Positions 35,514 to 45,202 of a stretch of 64,000 nt of DNA are shown here, piece by piece. The notes beneath the pieces are model-generated. The model saw only the letters and a list, made by a program, of their open reading frames with translations, searched no databases and was not told the DNA's origin. The stretch spans positions 62,001 to 126,000 of the forward strand of contig NZ_JAIOUV010000008.1 in NCBI RefSeq assembly GCF_019931145.1, in the 5' to 3' direction. Position 1 is the first letter of the stretch. Every line of letters begins with the position of its first letter. The DNA is from Marinicella meishanensis (GTDB lineage: Bacteria > Pseudomonadota > Gammaproteobacteria > Xanthomonadales > Marinicellaceae). The translations under genes were made by a program, and so were the position numbers.

Positions 35514-36020
35514 TCATTGATTCATTTGCACTTGGTGATCCAACTGGATGGAGAACCCCCACACCCGGTTTTCTGAGACCATTTCATCGTTAATCAATGT
35601 TGATTGCTGAGCTGACAATGGCTCTGTTGACTGCATGTCACCATTGATGTGGTTGCTGATGATCTCGCCATTGAAACTGACGTTACCCAAAACACCGCTG
35701 ATCATGGCAATGGTGTTTTCATGCCAACTCAATCTGACTTCGGAGATTTTTTGTGTTTGGGGTTCCATAACCACTTTAATTCCATACAAGTCATTGAAAT
35801 TAATGCCTGAGTTGATTTTATCTGGGTCTCGCTGCGATTCAGCCAACGGTTCCTGTAGGCAAAAAATCACCCAATCCATTTTTTCTGGTTTGAACCGATT
35901 GGTCTGTTCAAAGACCCAAATATGATTCAGTGAGTGCTCATCTCCTGCAACTGTTAATTGGCAAGCCCCGTTGGCTTGAATGGAGAGGAAGGTCATGGCG
36001 ATGATTGTGGCAGTTTTCAT
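35514..36020 (-). CDS. small exported hypothetical protein
   Basis: 168 aa with a short signal peptide (MKTATIIAMTFLSIQANGA) and a soluble domain with one cysteine pair (ACQLTV and WVIFCLQE). The middle part NSGINFNDLYGIKVVMEPQ and SEVRLSWHENTIAMISGVL appears beta-rich. I do not recognise the family, and it lacks the IFxxGFE ending of its neighbours. Only 14 bp separate it from the heparinase-like gene, so the two are likely expressed together and might act together. Confidence 0.7.
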   Translation of the reverse strand: MKTATIIAMTFLSIQANGACQLTVAGDEHSLNHIWVFEQTNRFKPEKMDWVIFCLQEPLAESQRDPDKINSGINFNDLYGIKVVMEPQTQKISEVRLSWHENTIAMISGVLGNVSFNGEIISNHINGDMQSTEPLSAQQSTLINDEMVSENRVWGFSIQLDHQVQMNQ

Positions 36021-36106
36021 TTTTTATCCGGTTACTCAAATATCGTTGGAACATGTGGATGGATGCCAATCAAACAAAAACCGAACATCAAACCACACAT
36101 AATCAC

Positions 36107-37264
36107 TTATTTGGGCTCGAAGCGGCGACACCCCATGACCACCGGCGACAACCAGTGCTGCACCATCAATTCTGGCAACCAGTTCATTTTTTCAGCGCCA
36201 TAGCCACCGGCCAATACCACCACTGCACAGCCCATTCTGGGGTACCAAATAATCCTTTGACCACCGTTGCCCATGGCCGTGGTGACCGGCTGGATTTGGT
36301 CCATGACATGCATGGAGTTGGTCCACACTTGATAGCCATAACCGTGGTCCAGGACGAAATCCGGTGCCTCGCCATCTTGATAACTGACTTGGGTGTGGTT
36401 GACCGCAGCCAACCATTTTGACGGGATGATTTGAACCCCATCCCATTGGCCTTCATTCAGCACCAATCTGGCCATTTTTTGCAGGGCATCGGGTGATAAG
36501 CGTAAACCCGCATAGGCAGAAGGCCTGGCATTGCCTGTGGCCAACCATTGCCACCGCTTGATGCCTAATGGCTCAAACAACTTGGATTGCGCATATGATT
36601 CAATACCCAAACCGGTGACGTTTTCAAGCACCACCTTCAATAAATGGGTCATGCCACCATGGTAGTTGAATCGGCTGCCTGGCTCGCTGATCAACGGTTT
36701 TTGCAAGACAAACTCAGCTGGATCATGACTGACTGACATTTGGCGCTCATCATTCTCAGGATTGCTGTAGGGCAATGTCTCTTCATCCCATGCCAAACCG
36801 GCGGTCATGGTCAATACATGTCGCAGCGTGATTTGTTGTTTGCGACCTGACAGTTGTGGCACATATTGATTGGGGAGCAGCTGATGTAAGGGCTGATCAA
36901 CACCAACAATGTCCCTTTCTTCAATGGCCACCCCAACCAACCATGCAGTGATCGTTTTGCTGATCGAACGCACATCATGCAAGCGGTTTCTGTTAAATGA
37001 GACTGGGCCCAGAAATTCTCCCAGACGCCAATCATCACCAGTACAGTATCGTTCAAATTGAACGTTTTGTAGATTGACCACCAACACCGCATGAAAACCA
37101 GGCCAAGCCTCACAAAATCCATCATCCCATGAGTCTGACTGACCAATGGGTGTATGGCGTTTGTGTTGAGCACATCCCATCACCAACAAACTGCAACCCA
37201 GCAGCAAACAGTTAATTGAACAGCGAATTGATTCTGACTTGGCGTTTGAGTCACTCAAAGCCAT
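36107..37264 (-). CDS. beta-lactamase-fold serine hydrolase, lipoprotein
   Basis: 385 aa. A lipobox (SLLVMGC) near residue 31 indicates lipid anchoring. The class C beta-lactamase/esterase fold has the SxxK motif SISK in VRSISKTITAWLVG, whose serine is the nucleophile. The second motif is FNYHGGMTHLL, where Y-H-G replaces the common Y-x-N. GNGGQRIIWYP matches the third motif region. Such enzymes are esterases or D,D-peptidases. ATG at 37264 starts within the end of the CSLREA gene (14-bp overlap); TTG two codons earlier is less likely. No IFxxGFE tail is present. Confidence 0.82.
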   Translation of the reverse strand: MALSDSNAKSESIRCSINCLLLGCSLLVMGCAQHKRHTPIGQSDSWDDGFCEAWPGFHAVLVVNLQNVQFERYCTGDDWRLGEFLGPVSFNRNRLHDVRSISKTITAWLVGVAIEERDIVGVDQPLHQLLPNQYVPQLSGRKQQITLRHVLTMTAGLAWDEETLPYSNPENDERQMSVSHDPAEFVLQKPLISEPGSRFNYHGGMTHLLKVVLENVTGLGIESYAQSKLFEPLGIKRWQWLATGNARPSAYAGLRLSPDALQKMARLVLNEGQWDGVQIIPSKWLAAVNHTQVSYQDGEAPDFVLDHGYGYQVWTNSMHVMDQIQPVTTAMGNGGQRIIWYPRMGCAVVVLAGGYGAEKMNWLPELMVQHWLSPVVMGCRRFEPK

Positions 37265-38831
37265 CTTCAAAAATCAAATGAAATTCATTTTCCTGCGCTT
37301 CCAGAGCACCTGAATCGGGTTCGGCATCGCGGCTGTACAGGCGTTGGTCATGGGTGATTCCAGCTATGGGTATGGCATTGCCCACCGCTGGGCTGTACCG
37401 GTATCGGATGGCATGGGTCCAAGATTGTCCCCCGTTGTCAGCCAATTCTTCTTCTATCAATGCGCGGGAGAAAACATTCACTTGATCGTTGGGTGCTGAG
37501 CCCAATCCACAGGAGTCACCAGGTGACTCGATGTTACCACCCAGTGAGCCAAAGCCAACAAAGCTGACGGTCTGACAGCGTCCACTGATGATTGAATTTT
37601 GTACCGTACCCGCGGTGCCAGGACCGATGTAAATGTCCACCTCATTGGCAGAGAGGTTGGCTGCTGCGGTGACGTGCAGCAACCTCAAATTGCCTTCTGT
37701 GGCGTTGATGGCCGCGAATACATTGGCTTCGTTGCTGCTGATGGTGGTGTTGTTGATTGATGCCCGGTCTGCCACATACAACCCGCCACCAGACCCATCG
37801 GCTCGATTGTAAAACACCGCAGAATCGGTGACACTCAGATCGGCATGATCGCCCGACTGAAACGGGATACCTGTGTAAATACCCCCTCCATGACTGTCCC
37901 CGGTGGGCTGATCAGCTTCGGCTAAGTTGAAGTAAACCATTGACCCTTCGATATCTAACCGCGTGTCAAAATGGAAAATACCACCCCCTCTGGATTGGGC
38001 CTGGTTGCTCCAAAAGTTGGTATTTTGCACCAAGATCCAACCTGCAGTCTGGCCTAACTGGCTCCATGCCCACAGGCCACCACCTTCATTCGCTCGGTTA
38101 CCAACCACACTGCTGTTGATGATGTGCACATTGGGTTGGCCATTCAAACTATACAAGTAAGCGGTTGCCAGGCCACCACCGAAACTGGCATGATTCAGAG
38201 ACAGGATGACTTGATCCAGCAACACCGTGCTGTCGACAATGAGCAGGCCACCACCATCGTCATCCGCTTGGTTAGCAGATATCGTACTTGAGCGGATGAC
38301 GGCATCGCTTTGATACAACAGGATGCCACCACCACTGTTGGCTTGGTTACTGACAATGTCACTGTTTTCAATCCGCAAAATGGCACCATTGGCCTTGATG
38401 CCGCCACCATCGCTGTTGGTTTGCCCATCAGAGAGGATTGCATGGTTCAAGGTCAAAGCAGCGCCCGGGTGTAGATCAAAAATCCGATCACCCATGTCAC
38501 CAATGATCTCAAACTGATTGGCGGATGACGGTGTGTCACTGGTGATGGTCACCACACCCAATACATCCAGGTCTCCCACCATGGAATCGTTGTCGGCACC
38601 GGTCAGGGTCAACTCGTAGGCTTCATCCGGTAACACAATCACATCAGGTCCGTTGGAGGCATTGCTCGCGATGATGGCTTCGCGCAGCGAACAGCTGTTT
38701 GTGGTGCAATTTTGGGGGACGGGATCAGCGGTGTGCGTCACGGTGAAAGTATCGGCCTTGGCATCCATGGCAGCTGCCAAGAACAACAAAAAAATGAAGC
38801 AAGAACAGTACAGGAAATTGATGTTCATCAT
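37251..38831 (-). CDS. CSLREA-domain parallel beta-helix exoprotein (3)
   Basis: 526 aa. The signal peptide (YCSCFIFLLFLAAAMDAKA) precedes FTVTHTADPVP and NSCSLREAIIASNAS. Rungs such as NSGGGILLYQSDAVIRSS, DDGGGLLIVDSTVLLDQ and GSGGGLYVADRASINNT form the beta-helix, and SLGGNIESPGDSCGLG plus DNGGQSWTHAI close it. The C-terminus FHLIFEDGFE is the cleanest copy of the IFxxGFE tail and is the extreme end of the protein. GGAGG precedes a double ATG (38831 and 38828); either may be used. It begins 13 bp after the propeller-like gene. Confidence 0.83.
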   Translation of the reverse strand: MMNINFLYCSCFIFLLFLAAAMDAKADTFTVTHTADPVPQNCTTNSCSLREAIIASNASNGPDVIVLPDEAYELTLTGADNDSMVGDLDVLGVVTITSDTPSSANQFEIIGDMGDRIFDLHPGAALTLNHAILSDGQTNSDGGGIKANGAILRIENSDIVSNQANSGGGILLYQSDAVIRSSTISANQADDDGGGLLIVDSTVLLDQVILSLNHASFGGGLATAYLYSLNGQPNVHIINSSVVGNRANEGGGLWAWSQLGQTAGWILVQNTNFWSNQAQSRGGGIFHFDTRLDIEGSMVYFNLAEADQPTGDSHGGGIYTGIPFQSGDHADLSVTDSAVFYNRADGSGGGLYVADRASINNTTISSNEANVFAAINATEGNLRLLHVTAAANLSANEVDIYIGPGTAGTVQNSIISGRCQTVSFVGFGSLGGNIESPGDSCGLGSAPNDQVNVFSRALIEEELADNGGQSWTHAIRYRYSPAVGNAIPIAGITHDQRLYSRDAEPDSGALEAQENEFHLIFEDGFE

Positions 38832-38844
38832 GATGACCTCCAAA

Positions 38845-40254
38845 TCACTCAAGGCCATCTGCGAATATGGGCACTTCGGCCAATTTTTGCGCATGTACGC
38901 CAAACTCACCGATGGCCCCGCCGTTGACGTCATCCGTACCATTCCAAAGCACCAAGATTTCCCCCCGGGCATCCACCGCCAAGGCCGACGTTCTGGCATC
39001 AAATTGTGAACCATCATCGCCCATGTCCGAAACCACGCTTGAGCGCAACAAAGGTTCACCTGACTCGGTCACCCGATGCACCCAGATTTCATACTCATCG
39101 CTGGTTGGACCGCCGCCTTGGTAGGTGATGGCATCTCCTTGCCAACTCACCGCGTATTCTCGGGTCACTGGATTGTGAACCACATCAGGGCGAAACGCCT
39201 GATAATCTCCATTACCGGTGCCGCCCATGGTTGAAACCCTGAAATCAGTGAGGTCTTGACCACCCGCTGTGAGCAACCGGCCGTGAATTTCAAATTCTTC
39301 ATCAATCAAACCTTGGTTGTTGTCATCACCGTACCAAACAACCATCCAATCGCCATTGATGGTGTTCGGTGCAACCGCCGGCATTTGTGCATCATATTCG
39401 ATCAGTCCGGTGCCGCCCATGAATGAAACTCGAAAATCATTGTTTCCCACTTCAGTACCAACTGAGTCCAAGATTTGCCCAAAAATTTCAAACTCTTGGT
39501 CCACTTGACCGGCCAAGTTATCATCGGCAACCCAGACCACCAGGTATTCGGCATTGGCACTGTTGAAAGCCACATCCACTTGAGAGGCCATCCTGTCAGC
39601 ATCGCCGGTGCCGGCCACATCAGAGATGCGGAAGTCGTTGTCGCCGATCTCGCTGCCATCACCATTGAGCCGTTGGCCAAAAATTTCAAACTCGTCATCC
39701 GCCAAACCGGCTGCTGGGTCATCTGCATACCAAACCACCAAATATTCATCATTGAGGTCATTGAATGCCACTGCCGGACTTCTGGCCCCTCTGGATGGCA
39801 ATTGATTGATGTCAGAAATTGGCAATTCAGGCCCCAATAGGGTCAGGTTTGGAGACACCCGCCTCGCATAAATCTCAAAATCATTGCCAAACCACACCAC
39901 CAAAAACTCATTGCGGATGGAATTGAAAGCCACTTTGGGTTCAAACGCCGTCAAATTATCATTGACTGGAATGTCCGAAATAACCACTTGGTTACCCAAC
40001 GGCATGCCGTCGGCCCTGAGTAGACGGGCAAAAATTTCAAATCCCGCCGGGTCTGAGTTTTCGGCCCACACAGCCAGGAACGTGTCGTTGTTGGGGTTGT
40101 GTGCCAGGGCCGGATCATCGGCATCGATGTTGGGATCATCCACGGTGCCTGCCACTTGGCTGACCAGCATGTCATTGCTGCCAATTTCTATCAGATCTGC
40201 CTGTGAAGTGGCGACCATTGATGACAGGCTTACCAACAACAAGACCGTTTTCAT
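38845..40254 (-). CDS. exported seven-repeat protein, probable beta-propeller
   Basis: 469 aa with signal peptide (TVLLLVSLSSMVATSQA). About seven repeats of 45-60 residues follow, each with a strand such as VAFNDLNDEYLVVWYADD, a loop, EFEIFGQRL and a DFRISD-like strand; the middle repeats also carry VAGTGD or MGGTG. Seven such four-stranded repeats suggest a seven-bladed propeller closed by the last, incomplete repeat. It ends in VPIFADGLE, a variant of the IFxxGFE tail. Probably a secreted binding protein; no catalytic motif is seen. The ATG at 40254 gives the best signal peptide. Confidence 0.78.
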   Translation of the reverse strand: MKTVLLLVSLSSMVATSQADLIEIGSNDMLVSQVAGTVDDPNIDADDPALAHNPNNDTFLAVWAENSDPAGFEIFARLLRADGMPLGNQVVISDIPVNDNLTAFEPKVAFNSIRNEFLVVWFGNDFEIYARRVSPNLTLLGPELPISDINQLPSRGARSPAVAFNDLNDEYLVVWYADDPAAGLADDEFEIFGQRLNGDGSEIGDNDFRISDVAGTGDADRMASQVDVAFNSANAEYLVVWVADDNLAGQVDQEFEIFGQILDSVGTEVGNNDFRVSFMGGTGLIEYDAQMPAVAPNTINGDWMVVWYGDDNNQGLIDEEFEIHGRLLTAGGQDLTDFRVSTMGGTGNGDYQAFRPDVVHNPVTREYAVSWQGDAITYQGGGPTSDEYEIWVHRVTESGEPLLRSSVVSDMGDDGSQFDARTSALAVDARGEILVLWNGTDDVNGGAIGEFGVHAQKLAEVPIFADGLE

Positions 40255-40362
40255 GAAACCAGAATCTTTAACTGAAAAAAACATACAAAACCTATTAATT
40301 GTGGAGACAATCAGGTAGATGCTTCAATCAGGACAACCGAACATTTATTCAGCAAGAAAGGA

Positions 40363-41328
40363 TTAATCGGTAACCAAGCCGAAGAATGTCACCGCATTGT
40401 TGAAGAATATGTCGGCTTTTTGTTGGTGACTTAAAAACGATGCGTTTTGGATGTTTTCAATCGACAACCGAATGGCGTCAGGCCAAATCATCTGATCTGA
40501 ACCATACATCAGCCGCTTCGACAAGTCGCACTCCCCACCAGCGGTGTTCATCAGAGCCAATAAATAGGCTTGGAATTCAGCCTCAGGCAACAACCAATTG
40601 ATGACTGACAAATCCGCATAGATGTGATCAAACATGCACATGATGGCTTTGGTGTTGTCTAAAAATGGCCAACCGGCATGCATCAAATAAATTTTCAGCT
40701 CAGGGTAGGCCAACACCAGCTGTTCAATCACCAATGGATTGACCTGATCCACCCTGAATTCAGGAGCCCAGGTAATGGCCAGATTGGGTTCGCCCAAGGC
40801 CATGTGTATGCCCACAGGAATCTGCATTTCTTGGGCGTAGGCAAAATACGGTGATAAACTGGGGTCATGTGGATAAAGTCCCCCGTATGCCAAGCCCAAC
40901 TCACCAAAAACAGAGAGGGTCTTGTTTTGATGAGCGGCAATCACCACATCCAGTTCAGGCAAAGGATTCCTTGGGTGGTAATACAAGCCTCCCAAGAACG
41001 ACCCACCCCCTTGTTCCTGCCACCTCCTCACATCGTCAAGCGGACCACTGATGATCGCTTTGGTGATGTTCAACTCAGCCATGATTGCCAAGGTTTGATC
41101 AATCACCTCGGCATCGCTTTGCGCGCTGGGAAGTTGTCGTGAGACCGGATTCCTAGGCGGAGGACTGCCATAACGATTCCAGGCGAATGCATGCATGTGC
41201 ACATCAATGATAGGACCAGTATAGCGTTGATTTACCTGACATCCGAACAGCGGCATAGCCGACAGCATGACAATCATGAAGCAGATGAATGATCTAATCA
41301 CTTTCTGACAAATGATTGAGGTAAGCAT
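40363..41328 (-). CDS. amidohydrolase-family lipoprotein
   Basis: 321 aa. After a hydrophobic signal ending in LSAMPLFGC (lipobox) comes GPIIDVHMHAFAW, the HxH metal motif of the amidohydrolase TIM barrel. Further motifs are VGIHMALGEPN, KIYLMHAGWPF and LMYGSDQMIWP with the final catalytic aspartate. It resembles the 2-pyrone-4,6-dicarboxylate hydrolase/amidohydrolase-2 group; substrate unknown. ATG at 41328 has AGGA five bases upstream and overlaps the cytochrome gene by 35 bp; a shorter start at 41277 is possible. The overlap supports coupling to the cytochrome. Confidence 0.8.
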   Translation of the reverse strand: MLTSIICQKVIRSFICFMIVMLSAMPLFGCQVNQRYTGPIIDVHMHAFAWNRYGSPPPRNPVSRQLPSAQSDAEVIDQTLAIMAELNITKAIISGPLDDVRRWQEQGGGSFLGGLYYHPRNPLPELDVVIAAHQNKTLSVFGELGLAYGGLYPHDPSLSPYFAYAQEMQIPVGIHMALGEPNLAITWAPEFRVDQVNPLVIEQLVLAYPELKIYLMHAGWPFLDNTKAIMCMFDHIYADLSVINWLLPEAEFQAYLLALMNTAGGECDLSKRLMYGSDQMIWPDAIRLSIENIQNASFLSHQQKADIFFNNAVTFFGLVTD

Positions 41329-42139
41329 AAAGGTCCTTAACTTCCTGTTCTGAAAAGTAGGCAAAACGGGTTTTGGCTACATAACTCATCAATCCAAGGT
41401 CCGCCCGTTCACCCACCCCCACACCATCAGACATCAGGCGGATGAAATCCTCTTGTGTATAGGCTTTGATCATCACAAGTAAGCTTGGAAATGAGTCTCC
41501 CAATGAAACTTCGCCTCGCAGATCTCGACCATGGCATTCATTGCATGTTGACATGGCAATGTATTCACCACGAGCCAAAGCAGGTTGGGTTGACGAATTC
41601 AATTGCAAAGCTGGGACTTGGGTACTCAAGGCTGCACTGTGCTGCATTTGATTGGTAAGCAATAACCACCGAGCCCACCAACCCAATTTAGGTTCAGGTA
41701 ACGTTTTATCAATCACATCAACCGAACGCATGTAGGCAATCATGGCAGTCAAATCCTCATCTGAAAGGTTGACATAACCAAATGAAGGCATGGTCCACAA
41801 GGCCTTACCATTCAAACCAATACCATGCCTGATCACACGTTCTAGTTCTGACACGCCATGTTTTCTGGCAAGTTTGGCCAAGTTTGGTGCCACCGCACGT
41901 TCGACCCAGGGCCATTTGTCGGCAAAGACCATTCCTTGAAGTTGTTCACCGTGACAACTCAAGCAGCCGCGAATACGCATCGCCTTTTTGCCTTGTTCCT
42001 GCCTCGCTTGACTGCTGATGATTGGGGAGTCAAAAGTTTCAGGCTCTTGGTAGCTGTACAACATATTTTCACTGAGCACGTAGATCAGCATAGGCACAAT
42101 CATCAACAGAGTCAAACCAACCCAAAGCATTTTCATCAT
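41294..42139 (-). CDS. membrane-anchored diheme cytochrome c
   Basis: 281 aa. An N-terminal uncleaved helix (MLWVGLTLLMIVPMLIYVL) anchors two cytochrome c domains with heme sites CLSCH (about residue 59) and CNECH (about residue 200). Distal methionine ligands are likely in TMPSFGYVNLSDEDL and the corresponding second domain (GLMSYVAKT). Such proteins pass electrons between a dehydrogenase and the terminal chain. No dehydrogenase is adjacent; the amidohydrolase gene overlaps at its 3' end. GGAG lies six bases before the ATG. It is an unexpected member of this exoprotein run. Confidence 0.9.
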   Translation of the reverse strand: MMKMLWVGLTLLMIVPMLIYVLSENMLYSYQEPETFDSPIISSQARQEQGKKAMRIRGCLSCHGEQLQGMVFADKWPWVERAVAPNLAKLARKHGVSELERVIRHGIGLNGKALWTMPSFGYVNLSDEDLTAMIAYMRSVDVIDKTLPEPKLGWWARWLLLTNQMQHSAALSTQVPALQLNSSTQPALARGEYIAMSTCNECHGRDLRGEVSLGDSFPSLLVMIKAYTQEDFIRLMSDGVGVGERADLGLMSYVAKTRFAYFSEQEVKDLYAYLNHLSESD

Positions 42140-42152
42140 GTCTCACTCCACC

Positions 42153-44231
42153 TCATTCCAAATTATCGGGGCGTATTGTGCCCACATCAGACCAGTTTGC
42201 TCCGGACTGCAACAACTCAATTTGGGTCAATATTTTACGTCGATAGCCTTTGCTGTCATCGATCAGATTCAAGGCATTTTGATAGGCGGCGATTGCAAGT
42301 GACCGTTTTTTTGTTTTCACATAAGCATTACCCAAATCCACGAAAGTATCGAAATGGATGTCAATCATGTTTACCACTTGTTCGAGTCGCAACGCCACTT
42401 TCTCCCATTCAGGCTCATCGGTTTCCATGATGTACTTTCTCACTTCGTAGCGCATCAAACGTGCCCAGTCCATGGGATCAACATAACGGCCTTTCATGAT
42501 GTAAACATTGCCAATCCGATCCACATAGTCCAGCATGTTCAATTGGCTTGGATCCCAGCCATCCCAAGGCAACAAATCACTGGTTTTCATGAAGAAATAG
42601 CCTTCAAAAATCCCTTCATAATTATCATCATCAATGCCACTCAGTTTTTCTGAGAAGGGTATCCCTCGGGCTTCCAATTCCTCTTTGATCAACCAAATAT
42701 AGTTGAAACGATTGTGCTGCATGAGGTCATTGGATTGGATGAAATCCTCAATTTCTTTCACCCGTTGTCCCAGGTCCAAACCTTCGCTGGCAAAATATTG
42801 GTAGGCATTTTCAGTGCCACCTGCGGTTTCATTGTGGTATTCCCATAAGCGGCTTTCGCGAGCAGTCATCAGTGCCGTTGCCAAGATGAACAACACCGCT
42901 AATCTGGATAACAGCGGCTGCCAGTGATGCGTCACAATGACACCACAGAACACCACAATGACCACCACCAATGGCAAAGCATGCCTGATACCGGCATACG
43001 TGCCAGCAGAATTCATCAGGGTCAATAGGTAGGCCGCAGCCATGAACAGCAGAATCAACAGCGGTTGATGGGTGCGATGAATGGACTGAGGTGGTGATTT
43101 GTTCCATCTGTTGAATGAACGAACCAACACCACCACAACGCACATCAACAACATAAACAGATATGGGATGGGCAGTTTTGCCATGATATTGGCTGGCCAA
43201 AAGAACCAGGGCGGGTCACCGGTGTACTTGTGACCATACACGAAATGCATGGAGCGCCCACGGCCCTCAATGCCCGCTTTGATGGTGTCAGCCAAACCCC
43301 AGACATAGGCTTTGGGCAACAGGCGGCTTTGATCGATCGCAAGCAACAACGATTGCATGCTTGGATTACTCAGGTCATCGATTTTGGCCGTCAATGAACG
43401 GTTGAAAGGATCACCACCATCGGGGCTGGCGTGGTATTGAAAACCATAGCTGGCCCAGAGTAACAGGATCGAGAGCACACCCACCAGCACAGTGGCTCCC
43501 AATCGCTTGAGCGCTGGCTGGTGTCGTTTTTGTGCCAAGGACTTGAGGGCCAAGAACACCAAAACCAAATAAATCGCCAACACCCCTGGCAGGGCCGAAA
43601 ATTTGGTGCTCAAGGCAACACCGGTGGCCAATGCCAATGCCAAGCCCCAATGCCAACGCCATTGTCGGGCAAACCCTGTGGCCGTCAAAGCATTGATGGC
43701 CAAAGCCAATGACACCGGCAAATCGGTCATGACCAGCGGCATGTGGGCGGCCATGGTCGGCTCAAAAACCATCAACAAACCCACCACAATGGCCGCTGTG
43801 AAGCGCCACAAGTGCCAAACCAACAGCAGCAATACTGCCATCAACAATCCATTGAATAACCACATGGCCAATCGGGCCGATTGTTGGGCTTGTGCAAAAT
43901 CATTGTCAAAAAACATGGTTTCTTCGAGGTGGTTGCGCTCGGCATACTTGTCATTCAAAGGCTCAAAAGCCCGCAATGAAAAATCATCGGGTGCCAGCCA
44001 CCCCACCCACAGCTTTGACAAAGGAGGGTGTTCGGGGTTGAGTCGAAAATCACCGGTCTGCACATAACTGATGCCAGCAACCATGTGGAACGGCTCATCC
44101 ACAGTGAATGAGTCCAGTCGCGTGCCGTACCAAGAGCGCAGCACCGCCAACAACACAATGAAGCACAACAGCCCAACTTTAAGCACGGTCATTTTCATAC
44201 CAGCATCCGTGGCTTGCCTTGTATCTGTCAT
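42153..44231 (-). CDS. GT39-like membrane glycosyltransferase with C-terminal repeat tail
   Basis: 692 aa with around ten membrane helices. The first periplasmic loop contains SFTVDEPFHMVAG, the acidic motif of GT39/ArnT-type enzymes that use polyprenyl-phosphate sugars, followed by LNPEHPPLSKLW. Helices continue to about residue 455; the rest is soluble and ends in a TPR-like pair of helices (DTFVDLGNAYVKTKKRSLA). Such enzymes glycosylate proteins or lipids in the periplasm. Here the exported proteins encoded next to it are natural candidates for substrates, which is inference. It overlaps the LRR gene by 4 bp. Confidence 0.78.
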   Translation of the reverse strand: MTDTRQATDAGMKMTVLKVGLLCFIVLLAVLRSWYGTRLDSFTVDEPFHMVAGISYVQTGDFRLNPEHPPLSKLWVGWLAPDDFSLRAFEPLNDKYAERNHLEETMFFDNDFAQAQQSARLAMWLFNGLLMAVLLLLVWHLWRFTAAIVVGLLMVFEPTMAAHMPLVMTDLPVSLALAINALTATGFARQWRWHWGLALALATGVALSTKFSALPGVLAIYLVLVFLALKSLAQKRHQPALKRLGATVLVGVLSILLLWASYGFQYHASPDGGDPFNRSLTAKIDDLSNPSMQSLLLAIDQSRLLPKAYVWGLADTIKAGIEGRGRSMHFVYGHKYTGDPPWFFWPANIMAKLPIPYLFMLLMCVVVVLVRSFNRWNKSPPQSIHRTHQPLLILLFMAAAYLLTLMNSAGTYAGIRHALPLVVVIVVFCGVIVTHHWQPLLSRLAVLFILATALMTARESRLWEYHNETAGGTENAYQYFASEGLDLGQRVKEIEDFIQSNDLMQHNRFNYIWLIKEELEARGIPFSEKLSGIDDDNYEGIFEGYFFMKTSDLLPWDGWDPSQLNMLDYVDRIGNVYIMKGRYVDPMDWARLMRYEVRKYIMETDEPEWEKVALRLEQVVNMIDIHFDTFVDLGNAYVKTKKRSLAIAAYQNALNLIDDSKGYRRKILTQIELLQSGANWSDVGTIRPDNLE

Positions 44232-45088
44232 GGTATGCCCCCATTGATTGCTTCAAATCCATTACTGAATATAACATCATTTTGTTGCTGACCCGTGAGG
44301 GTCAATGACAAACCATCAAACCATGACTGCAAGGACGCTGGTATCAATGCATTACCCTCTTCATCAGCCGCCAAATAATTTTCTCTGATGATCAGTTCAT
44401 CCAAAGCAGTGAGGTTGATGAATTCATCGGGTAAGGTTCCGGTCAACCGATTGGTGGAAAGATTCAAATACTCTAAATTGGCCAGCTGACCCAACGTGCC
44501 AGGAATTTCACCTTCCAGGGCGTTGTTACTCAGATCCATGTATTCAAGATTGGATAAGTTACCCAGTGAATCTGGAATGGGTCCATTCAAAAAATCGTTG
44601 CCGGTGAATCTGAGGTAAGTAAGGTCAGACCACTGACCCGCAGAATTTGGGATCGGGCCGACCAGTTGACTGCCAACCACATCAAAAAACATCAATTGCG
44701 TCAGTTGGCCCAGTTCACTTGGAAAAATTCCGGTGATCTCAAATGCTTTGAATCCAAAAACAAAGCTTTCCAGTTCTGTGAGGTCACCCAACTCAGATGG
44801 CAGCGGCCCGCTGTAACCGTCTATGGTTGAAAAGTCGATAATCCGCACATGTCCGTTCATGGCGGAAATGCCAGCCCAGTCATCCACCGGCGGTACACCC
44901 CAGTTTTGATTGTTACTCCAACCGTCGCCTTGACCGGCATTGTAAAAGGCCACCAACGCTTCGCACTCAATGACCGGCACACCAAGCCCAGACTGTGTAC
45001 ACACGGTGGTTTCGTTCAATTGTGCCATGGCACCGCCACACAAAAACAACCCCGATAAAAACACCCGCCAATAAAAAATTGTTTGCAT
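44228..45088 (-). CDS. exported leucine-rich-repeat protein with IFxxGFE tail
   Basis: 286 aa with a signal peptide (FYWRVFLSGLFLCGGAMA). A cap with two cysteines (VCTQSG, IECEALVAFYNAGQGDGWSN) leads into about six leucine-rich repeats of the plant-like type: GPIPDSLGNLSNLEYMDLSN, GEIPGTLGQLANLEYLNLST, GTLPDEFINLTALDELI. It ends with DVIFSNGFEAINGGIP, the tail extended by seven residues. Probably a secreted or surface recognition protein. ATG at 45088 follows GGAGG by 4 nt. It is the first gene of the exoprotein run, 115 bp downstream of the kinase gene. Confidence 0.82.
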   Translation of the reverse strand: MQTIFYWRVFLSGLFLCGGAMAQLNETTVCTQSGLGVPVIECEALVAFYNAGQGDGWSNNQNWGVPPVDDWAGISAMNGHVRIIDFSTIDGYSGPLPSELGDLTELESFVFGFKAFEITGIFPSELGQLTQLMFFDVVGSQLVGPIPNSAGQWSDLTYLRFTGNDFLNGPIPDSLGNLSNLEYMDLSNNALEGEIPGTLGQLANLEYLNLSTNRLTGTLPDEFINLTALDELIIRENYLAADEEGNALIPASLQSWFDGLSLTLTGQQQNDVIFSNGFEAINGGIP

Positions 45089-45202
45089 ACCACCTCCCAC
45101 TTGATCATGATTGTTCTGGTTAGGTTGATCGAACCCAAGTTCTGATCCAGATTCAAACCCAATTCAATTCAGTGGATGCAAGTGTGTGGCAAAAGCGAAT
45201 AT

